Assembly: GCF_018691265.1 (NCBI RefSeq)
Contig: NW_024881301.1
Location: 14,134,752 to 14,198,751, forward strand
Origin: Tyto alba
Taxonomy: Eukaryota; Chordata; Aves; Strigiformes; Tytonidae
DNA length: 64,000 nucleotides
Direction of reading: 5' to 3'
Shown here: positions 55,355-64,000 of the stretch, one piece after another
Numbering within the stretch: position 1 is the first letter of the stretch
Layout of the letters: each line of letters begins with the position of its first letter
Translations under genes and position numbers: made by a program
The notes under the pieces: model-generated
The model's input: the letters and a program-made list of their open reading frames with translations, nothing else
Told to the model about the DNA's origin: nothing
Database searches by the model: none

Positions 55355-55389
55355 CTCCATTTCTGTGCAGTGTAAACGGCTCGATTTAT
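55355..55389 (-). CDS. SPIRE1: SPIRE1 35-nt coding microexon, probable exon 2
   Basis: On the minus strand a T-rich tract and ATTACAG (ending at 55390) precede 35 nt, which are followed by the strong donor GTAAGAG from 55354. Read in the only frame that joins the next exon correctly, the exon supplies the last two bases of one codon and then KSSRLHCTEME. It continues across a phase-0 junction into [11 protein letters not shown] of the KIND exon. The TEME/VIESLG join fits SPIRE1 just before the conserved KIND core. The upstream junction is phase 1, so exon 1 must end with a single leftover base. The reading frame is open, and one alternative frame hits a stop at its first codon. Support comes from both splice sites, the frame match and the order on the gene. 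I have not aligned it to a transcript. A non-conserved cryptic exon is the alternative. Confidence 0.87.
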
Positions 55390-57217
55390 CTGTAATATGA
55401 AAAAAACAAGTTTTCAGAATAAGTACAATACTATGGAGAAATAAAGCTAAAAACATAAGTCTTTTTTTACAGTAATTTTCAAATATTCTTTGCCTTACTT
55501 TAAATCACAACATTTCAATAATGTTTCCATTATATATGCATCACAGAATTAACAATAAGAAGGCCCTGCCCTTTTTATTTGGATCCTTCACAATACTCCC
55601 TTTCAAAAAGATGTGTCTTTAATGTCGGACTTCATTATTTAAATTGTGTGACTGATGCTTGGCCATAGAGAGAACATGAAAACACACTGGTTTAAATTAA
55701 GCAGCAGCAAATCATTATTTCAAGAGAAAAAACAACATTAATTCAAAACCCAGGGAAAAGTCACTGTTTCATCTGATACTTCCGGGATATCAAAGCGTTC
55801 AACAACAACACGAAGCCCAAGCATATTAAAGTTGAAACATTACTGTAATATTTTTTTTAAGTCCCTCTTGTTAATTTTTGCATTTCTTCCAACTTCAGAA
55901 ACATCGGTTTGGAACTTATATAATACAGAAAAAATCAGTTTCTGAATTATTTCATCAAATGGAAATCTCAATTTTCTCAAAGACAAACCACTTTGGTATA
56001 CAAGTGTGAGTGGCTTCACAGCTTACAAAAAATAAGACTGAAATTTCACAGCATATGAGGAAGGTACCATTTCACTAAAAGCAGCAAATCTATCATTTCA
56101 TATTAATAATTCATATCAAAGTCGGGTGAAGTAATTCTGACACGATAATTTTCTGTTGGAAAAATGATATTCAAGAAAGTCAAGTATTCCACAGAAATCT
56201 ATCAACTTCAAAGGGACACTACCCAAACCTTTCATTTCAAAACAGACAGGTATTGAATTTTACACTTTTTGTCTTTGCTTTTTGGCTGCATTGCACCTGC
56301 ACTGCTAGTTTAAAATTTGCAACTTTGGGCCTGATGGCACTCATGCTAAGAGATACACAACACAATTCTGAGTCCCTATGTACTCAAAAACTAGAACAGC
56401 ATTTGTTTGCTTGACTGTGCATACGCTGAGAGCATATGTAACAGGAGATGACTGGTGAACACCATCCAGTATGGCCAAAGGATTTACTGCAGTAGTTAGG
56501 AAAAGCCTGCAATTTGTAGCCTTAACTGAAGGACTGCTTTAACAGATTACCCAGCGAGCCCAAGGAAGCTCAACCAACTGGTTAGCATAAACATCTGCAC
56601 AGAGGAGTGATCACGCTGACTTCACATGTTAAATCTGAAAGGCATGCAAAACTGTCAGCACTAAGGAAGAGTCACCTGCATAGAAAAAAACATTAATTTG
56701 CCATATTGAACTGGTCACCTTCCCTTTGAAACTAAAGGTTAAACACATCTTGAATGAGTATGGAACGTAGACCTAACACAGTGAAAGCTGTTTACCCTCA
56801 TTTTGAACTGTTGTCAATGCAAGCTGAATGCTTAGCACTGGTGTCTGACTTCAAAATGAAGAACAGAGTGAATTAAAAAGGTAGCTTTTGCATCATGTAT
56901 CTTCTTTTCAAAAGGATTGGTGATTCTGGTTGATTCACTTCAAGATCCACATAAGAAATTTATTTGTGTTTAAAATAGTAACATTCATGTGACCGTTCTA
57001 TATTACAATTGGGAGAAACTTTTTTTGAATACTCCTATGATTATTAACAGATTTATTAATATTAGGGGCTATTTATGTGAAACTCAAATGACAGATGACC
57101 AAAACAATGTATCTCCATAATACAAGATGATACAAGACTAATTCACAGAAATGTAGTCAAGATGGGGGAAAAAAGTATGCTGCCATCTTTGGAAAAAAAA
57201 AAAAAAAAGTACTATTT

Positions 57218-57257
57218 TTTAAAATTACTACTTCAGAAAAAAGGTAGTAATTTTAAA
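57218..57257. repeat. Perfect 14-bp inverted repeat (hairpin) with a 12-nt loop
   Basis: TTTAAAATTACTAC (57218-57231) is mirrored exactly by GTAGTAATTTTAAA (57244-57257), separated by a 12-nt A-rich loop. A 16-A run lies just to the left. It could be a small palindromic remnant or chance in AT-rich DNA. No flanking repeats show that it is a MITE. Confidence 0.7.
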
Positions 57258-59899
57258 CCTATAATGATGCAATGGCATACAGAAAGCCACCAGTGTCTGC
57301 AATCACTGATAATTTTAAATATGTTGATTTGCATCTCCTATGGTCTATTGGAACAGGAGTCAAACTGTCTATTAGAACTTCCGTGTGACAGACACCAAGT
57401 ACTCATTGTTAGCCCTCAGAGCAATGTTGAGATCCTATGAAGATCCTTCTAACAGAAGTCCTAATGAAGTCTTGAAGCGCAAAACCAAATACATCAGCCA
57501 AGACCAAAACAAGTAAAGCAAAATTTGAATTTATGAAAGGAACAGTAATAAGCTTATCTCATAGCCTGTGATAGATCTTCTCTGAGAAACTTCCACAAAA
57601 GCTGTTCTTCAAGGAAAAGCACTCAAACTGCTGAAACTTTCCTTATTTCATATCTGGTACTATCAAAATTAACTACTGCTTTCAGAGTAAATCAAAATTC
57701 ATTTTTTTGTTTTGTTATAAAAATACAGGGAATATCTTACACTGGATTATTCATTCCCAGCATTTTAAAAAACAATACTATTGTCATGATTCCATATGTT
57801 GGGGAAGAAAGGGGGAATAACAAGTACTTTAAGTCTCACACCAGCTCAAATGCACTGCAGACAGTACTCTAGACAAGTGCAAACTACTAATTGACTTGCA
57901 ACATTTTAATATATACTGCATTATGGTAATTATTAACCATATCATTCCATATGCCTCTGCACCTTGAGCCCAGCTGTACACTTAGCAGATCTCCCTGAAC
58001 TGTTTGCAGTGACTTATGGGCTCCCTTTGTCATGAATTTCCTACACTTCTGAAGAGACCAGCATTAACAGTGTTGACCCAAGAAACATGCACTTACTTGC
58101 ATCTATCAAGTCTGAAATGAATTTGCTTTTGTATGGCCTATGCAAGTCAATTTACTTACACTGGCCTTACTTATACTAGCTAGGAGTAGAGATTTCTTCC
58201 CTCTTCAGATGACATGACTGAAAAAGCAGAACCTCTTAAATGCAGCCTCAGGGTCACACTTTTTGAATTTGATCGGGAGAAGAAAAAAATCCCTGTAAGA
58301 AGTCATAGAATAGTCTCTGCCTGCAAGCAGTATTAAGTGCTTATCTGGTAAATAGGTAAAGACTTACAAAATTATTTCAGTTTCTGCTTCTTAACACAGA
58401 TGCAGACTGCTCCAGACTTCACAACCATTCAACTAGATCCTAATCTGTGTAGCATCTTCACCACTCTTACTGCCAAAAAAGATTCAACAGTATTTTTCCA
58501 TGACAGTTTTCAAATAGTGACTAATGCATTCATTACTAGTAAATAGCATAACTTGAATTGTGAAGTTAACTTCAATTTATAAACAAGCTACACTCTGGAA
58601 GATTATATGATTTTTCACTCAGATTGTTGCAATGCAAAAAAAGAACATTTTTTTCAAGAAGGAGAGACTTAAATTGGAGGTTTCCTTTATCTCTGAAAAC
58701 AGTCTTCAAAGAGACATATTTGCCACCAAAAAAATAAAAGAAACCCTAAACTTTCACATTCTTTCTCCATTCCTCAAAATTTCTATTTGAAAATTATTCT
58801 TACTTCAAACCCTCACCGAGCAGGGTCACACCAAATTTTCATCAAGCATCAGGGCAGACTGTCTCATCCCTCAAGGCAGGAGCTTCAGGCTGCTATTCAG
58901 ACTTGAAAAAAACATTATTTTCAAAAAAATCTCTCAGAGTGCTGTTAAAAAAAGACCATACTTATAGCCTGTGCTTCACTGAAGCACAATTTCCCTGCCT
59001 TCCAAGGATTAACAGGTCATGGTTAGAAAGGGTCTTCATAGATTTAAAAACAAATAGCAAGCGTAGCAGGTACTACTGCCAATAGTAAGAAGCACACATT
59101 TAAGGCTGAATTTTAAAATCAAAATAGATAATTCAGCATGTTAAAATGGGCTGAAACAAGACATTTGTAAGAAAGCATGCAGGATGTGCAAAACCATTTG
59201 CACTCTGCTATCTGAAAGCTACAGAGTTGATGTTAGTGATGTGACACCACAATCACAAGGCTGCTGTTTCAGCTCTAACCAGCCTTCAAGCATCTTCCTA
59301 GCCTTCCTCTAGCATCTCAGATTCCTCTGCATAGACCCAAAAGCATTTGCTTCTAGACAGGTTCTTGAAGAACTGAAATTATTACCACTTGATTTTCAGG
59401 CAACAGTGTAGCTGATGTACGCATCGGCAACAAACCTGAAACTCACTTTGTATTAAAGATTAATATTCTAATTACATGCCACAGCCCATTTCTGCAGGTT
59501 TTGGGTTAAATCAAGCTGTTATTTCCACAATAGCAGAGTTCAAGCTGCCTTCAGGAAAGACAGCCACTGCCCATACGTACTGGAGCACAGCAGAAGAGGT
59601 GGCTGAAGACGAAACAGGGGCTAATCAAAGGACAGGGAGCAAGGGAGAACACAAGAGTCACGAACTCAAGATCCTTAAACTGAATAGTCTTCAGTTAGGC
59701 CCCAAATTAACGACAAGTTGAATTTGTATCTGCTTTCTAGCTTTTACACCTTCAAGAGGCACTATAGCTACAAAAGTATGCCTTTCCTTGCTCTTAAGAG
59801 AACGAGGAACTCCTTTAAAAAAAAAAAGAAAAAAAATCCAGACTTGCATTTAATCATCTGCTTGCAGGAACTTGAGCATTAGTCACCAAATCTGACAAG

Positions 59900-60300
59900 A
59901 TTGTCAATGCAAGAGTCAAGATTAGTACTAATAAAAGGAAGAGGTAAGACCAAGCAACACAAGGAAAAAAAATGAATATGCGAAGAGAAGGATACATAAT
60001 TAAACGAAAGGAGGGGAAAATATTGGTGTAGCAGGAGTAAGCCAGACTTCTGGCAGAGAACAGGTATTACAAGATAACAGAAGAGGACAGAAATCTTGCC
60101 TAATAAAAAGAAACAGAAAAAAAGTGAAAACAATAAAGACAAATATAGGTACAGCATAGCTTAGGAGTAAGAGCCATCAGACTGCAGGGAAGAAGGTCAA
60201 TAATAGCGAGAACATAAGGAGGTGGAAGGAAGCAGAGCAGATTATGAGAGGTAATCAGAGACCCCTCAGAGCAGCAAACACAGAGACCCATGTCTTAAAG
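59900..60300. other. Purine-rich, strand-asymmetric block
   Basis: The plus strand here is strongly A/G-biased for roughly 400 bases (runs such as AAGGAAGAGG, AAGAAACAGAAAAAAAGTG and GGAGGTGGAAGGAAGCAGAGCAG). On the SPIRE1 transcript strand this is a long pyrimidine-rich stretch. No ORF or repeat family is recognised. A similar but weaker bias is seen at 47160-47680. Confidence 0.5.
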
Positions 60301-61134
60301 TAAAACACTTAGGCTTCGAGGACCAACATATCCTTCCTTTAAACTGTGCAATTAGAAGGCAACTAGAAAAGGGATGAGTTTTTACAGCTTGTGGCTTTTT
60401 GAATCTGACTCATGATTTCTCTATCAGCCTACAGCTGATGATTTAGAAATGGTATGCCTCATTTTTCTACTTGTGAGAGGAAAAAGGAAAGAGAAATAAA
60501 TTTGTAAGAAGATATAAGGAAAATTCTTAGAGAGGTTTCTAGACCAAAGTCAGCCAGAACTTTCCTTCCCTGTGTCAACCTTTTTTTATGTCTTCATCTT
60601 TCTCCATCTAACACTTCAGTGAAGTTACTCATTTTGTTCAGCCACAAGCAATCCTCTTGTACAGTGCACAAAGTAAAGGTAATAACTTTTGTCCTCAATT
60701 AATGGTCTTCAGTGTTAATACACAGCTAAATTTTGTAATAGAAATTATTTTAAAATAATATTCTTTAATTCCAAATTAACAAATCCATACTACCTTAGTG
60801 CTACCTTCTAAGATATAATTAAATGGTCACTCTTTGTCTTGTCCCATTTCTACTCTACACAAGGAAACCAGCTGTGGTCACCATACAATTATTTCTACGT
60901 TCCACTCCTTGTCCTCTTTAGAAAACCTGTAAGTTTACCTAGGGATCACATCAATTTTTATTATACGAAGATAAATACTGTGGTAGATATGCATTTCCAA
61001 GTGCTGCTGAGCTCTGTTCGTAGCTGTCAGTCTCTTCTACAGATGCTTAAGTACAGATACTACATTCACTTTCCTCTGACCTGTCCAGATATCAACCCTT
61101 CCCAAAAAGCCTGAATTTGCAGAGCTCACATCTC

Positions 61135-61153
61135 TTTTTTTTTTTTTTTTTTT
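61135..61153. repeat. Poly(T) run, 19 bases
   Basis: An uninterrupted run of 19 T in intron sequence. No recognised element adjoins it. Confidence 0.9.
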
Positions 61154-62043
61154 AAAGTTATTCTAATCATATTCTAATTTTTCCTGGAGCTATCCATTTG
61201 CTTGCTCATTCAACAAGTATGTGTGCTTGTGGCAGAATTCTGACTCCACTGAAGCCACTGCCATCACATTTGATGGATCCAGAGTTTCAAGCAGGTTACA
61301 GCTTTTCTAAATTGAAAACACAGCACTGTTGGATACATTAAGAACTTTCACCAGCTGTTAATAAACCCTCTCAAGTAGATGAAAAAGTAGTTCTCTTAAG
61401 TCTTCTCTACCTCAGCTATGTCTTTGCAGTCTTGTATTCACACTGTATGAGCTGACTCATCTCCTTTTGTTCCTCTTAAACTGCACAGCAATAAAATTTG
61501 GTAACATAGCTGTGTGAGTCACGCAGGCTAACTTAAGGTTTTATCAGGAATAGAACAATATTCATTTTGTCTCCTTACCAGATCCAATGCTGTAATGTGC
61601 TAAATTAATTCAGAAACAAACAGTGAACACTCTCCAGTTTCCTTTTAACACACATTATAAAATAGCTTCCCCTCTTTATAAAGAGTTAAAAGTTCACTGC
61701 CAACATGGATCCAGGATGTTATGCACCTTTAATCCTCTTGTCACCTGCAACATACCTGCCGCACACTTGGCAAACGCAGTCACGCTCGGGTCAGATTCAT
61801 TCACAGCACTGCTGCCATGAGGGTCATTTTCACTGCCTGTCGCTCTGATCACATCTTGCTCTCTGAATCATCCTGTTAAAGGCACGCTCTTGCTCTCTCT
61901 GTCACACCATACACTGCCATTGTCTTCTTTTACAAAGCCTTTCTCATGCTACCCCAGTCCTACTCATCACCTCTCACTGGGAACTGTGGAGTAAACTGTC
62001 ATCTCCAACCAGCCCCTGAAGCTGCACTCCATTACCCATTGCA

Positions 62044-62062
62044 TTTTTTTTTTTTTTTTTTT
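62044..62062. repeat. Poly(T) run, 19 bases
   Basis: An uninterrupted run of 19 T followed by CAAAAAAG. The sequence to its left is pyrimidine-rich but is not a recognised reverse-strand retroposon. Confidence 0.9.
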
Positions 62063-64000
62063 CAAAAAAGTATCTTTGTGCTTTCTTCAGTCATGCCCCA
62101 CAGGGACATCATATTAACTCTCTGCAGCATCATGGCAGATGTCTCATTTTTCACCTTACTCTTCAATCACTGTTAACAACAACTACAATTCCACTTCCCT
62201 TTCTACAGCAACATTATTACAGCACTAGTCAAGAAAACCTCCATTAAATTACAAATGTGTTACCTTTTACTTTAAGTTGTTAAGAACATCAGGGGCCCAA
62301 AATTCCTCAAAGTTCTTGGCTCTTAAATTATCCTTACAAACAAATGCAGATTTCAGACAACATCAAATTAGTCTTTATTCCTTCACTGCCTACTTACCAT
62401 TTGCAACATTTCTGCATATAAATATAGGTAACCAAGGTCACCTATCACTGCTGGCAACTTCCTTCCATTTCCTTTGTGCAGGCATTTGGAATATGCTGCT
62501 TTTTTTGTTAGCCAAAGACCTTAGATTGTTATGTTGGGATCTTTCCTTAGCTTATTTTGACCTCCCCCACCAGAGCTGCCTGCACTAGGGTCCCTAGCCA
62601 TCTGCCTACATTCACAGAGAGCCCACGTAACCCCCAGTGCACAGGATGCACCAACATAAGCCATAGCTGGAAGCCTTCCAGTTCACCCTTACGTACTGGG
62701 AACCACACTGATGGCACAAAGCCTAGCATAAATAAGGCCTAAGCTTTCTCTCCTCCACAGAGCAGCAGAGCAAGCAGGAAGAGATAAAGTATCAATTCAC
62801 TGAGGCTCCTCTCTGCTGTCTAGTGCCACCTTCTTCCTACCTTGACTTCCAACATTAACATATCTATATAGATATCTATCTAAAAACTCTTGCAGGGAAA
62901 GGTGAAGCTCAAAACATCAAACCTTACTATTTCTAAATACAGATGTTCCTGAATACCCTTGAACAAAATCTGAATTCAGAGCATAATTAAGACTTAATTC
63001 TAGAGGTACTATTTATTTTAGCAGTATTCATAGCAACACCTGTTTTGAAATTTAAACAGGAAACAAAACTACTCCCAACCATTATCTTTCAAAAGGGTCA
63101 ACAAAATTAGAAGTAAAATGTCAGTGCAGTCATTTTCCTCTACAAATTCTGCATATTTTTTCTTGGTGCTCCACAAAAGACTGACAGATGAAAACGTCTT
63201 GATGCAGACAAACTAAATTTGCATTTATTCATCCTGTATTTCTCCATGCTGCCTTCCAATACCTGGGCACACAAGGGTGTAAGAAGGACATGAAAGTCAT
63301 TAAAACTGCCAAGACAACATAAGCTATTCCTCTCCAGCATGTTTCACCCTGAGCCCTCTGAGTACCATGAAAGCCACCGCGTAGTCAACTTTTCTGTGAT
63401 CTTTTTGATTCAAAGCCAGAATACTCTATGAATTATGTCCTCCCGCTGAACGCCTGGCAGATTTCCAAGACAAAAATCTGCATAGTACTTGCTTCTGATA
63501 AAACCAGCAGTAATTTCCCTCTGTGCTTTCTCTTCTAGGGCCAGAGGACAAGGCAAAAGAAGGGCCACCTATAGGCAGTACCCGCAGAGGCACACACCCA
63601 GAAGGGAGAGGGAAGGCCGAGGAGTGCACGCCAGCCCTCAACAGCCAACGGCTGGAAGCCGGCATGGTTTGGTTTTTCAAATACCCATCTTTGCTCCCCT
63701 CTGAGAGCCCCATGGCTGTTCTTCTTCAGGAGCTCAGTGCAACACCCAAAATCAGCGTCTGCCTTTGCTAAGTCAGGGATCTGGCACTAACAAAACATGC
63801 AGGGAAAACCCTTGGTTTCCCAAGCCTGCTCATCCCCTAAATTGTCCTGAGAGAAAGAGGGGGTGCAGCCGGCACGCTGAGAAGGCAGAGCCCCTTATCC
63901 AGCTCACAGTGACAACGTGACCCCAATGAAACAGCCTCCAGTGCCCTATGGCCTCCTGATGCCGCTAAATACTGGGCGTGAGGTCTATTGCCAGCTTTTG

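Larger units (their letters stand above)
55390..64000 (-). other. SPIRE1: SPIRE1 intron upstream of the microexon (partial)
   Basis: This is intron sequence between the microexon acceptor at 55390 and the right edge, at least 8.6 kb long. Exon 1, which in SPIRE1 carries the start codon and the N-terminal part of KIND in GC-rich sequence, was looked for on the minus strand and not found. The last 500 bases become more GC-rich but contain no recognisable exon. Contents include a perfect hairpin at 57218-57257, a purine-rich block at 59900-60300, and T19 tracts at 61135-61153 and 62044-62062. I see nothing else that can be named. Confidence 0.8.

Noticed and set aside
63426..63713. Minus-strand 95-codon ORF as SPIRE1 exon 1
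   Set aside because: The translation does not resemble the SPIRE1 N-terminus or KIND start, and no suitable phase-1 donor was identified.
1..64000. CRISPR array, bacterial operon, phage or plasmid system
   Set aside because: No regularly spaced direct repeats and no prokaryotic genes. The spliced SPIRE1 exons, CR1 copies and LTR show vertebrate nuclear DNA.

Overview
This is vertebrate nuclear DNA, almost certainly from a bird. It is AT-rich, intron-dominated sequence with no bacterial-style gene layout. Two kinds of interspersed repeat point to a bird: CR1 LINE 3' ends carrying the avian-type ATTCTATG tail, and a 1,029-bp solo LTR resembling avian endogenous-retrovirus LTRs (TG...CA ends, an ATTAAA poly(A) signal, and a 3' end similar to ERVL-like LTRs of neoavian birds such as songbirds). 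I cannot name the species from the sequence.

The only gene I can support is SPIRE1, on the minus strand. Two internal exons are visible. The first is a 35-nt microexon at 55355-55389. The second is a 237-nt exon at 9530-9766 that encodes 79 residues from the middle of the KIND domain, the module with which Spire actin nucleators bind FMN-family formins. The two exons join in frame at a phase-0 junction (...TEME|VIESLG...). Exon 1 (start codon and N-terminal KIND part) must lie to the right of 64000. The remaining exons (end of KIND, WH2 repeats, Spir box, FYVE-type zinc finger) must lie to the left of 1. The window therefore holds the 3' part of the intron before the microexon (at least 8.6 kb), one complete 45.6-kb intron, and the first 9.5 kb of the next intron.

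Layout from left to right: 1-9529 is intron, with an ancient LINE-like fragment near 7.3-7.5 kb and a GC pocket near 8.25-8.45 kb. 9530-9766 is the KIND exon. 9767-55354 is the giant intron, containing old MIR-like and LINE-like fragments (17.9, 20.7, 28.3 and 29.1 kb), a Z-DNA-prone CA/TG tract (28.75 kb), CR1 copies (31.4, 34.5 and 42.0 kb), the solo LTR (35.8-36.8 kb) with AT microsatellites beside it, and GC-rich islands near 39 and 40.1 kb. 55355-55389 is the microexon. 55390-64000 is intron, with a perfect 14-bp hairpin at 57.2 kb, a purine-rich strand-asymmetric block at 59.9-60.3 kb and rising GC content at the right edge.

I found no CRISPR array, operon, tRNA, rRNA, intact transposon or intact viral gene, and no convincing new biological system. 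The short open reading frames scattered over the window look like chance ORFs in intron and repeat sequence.
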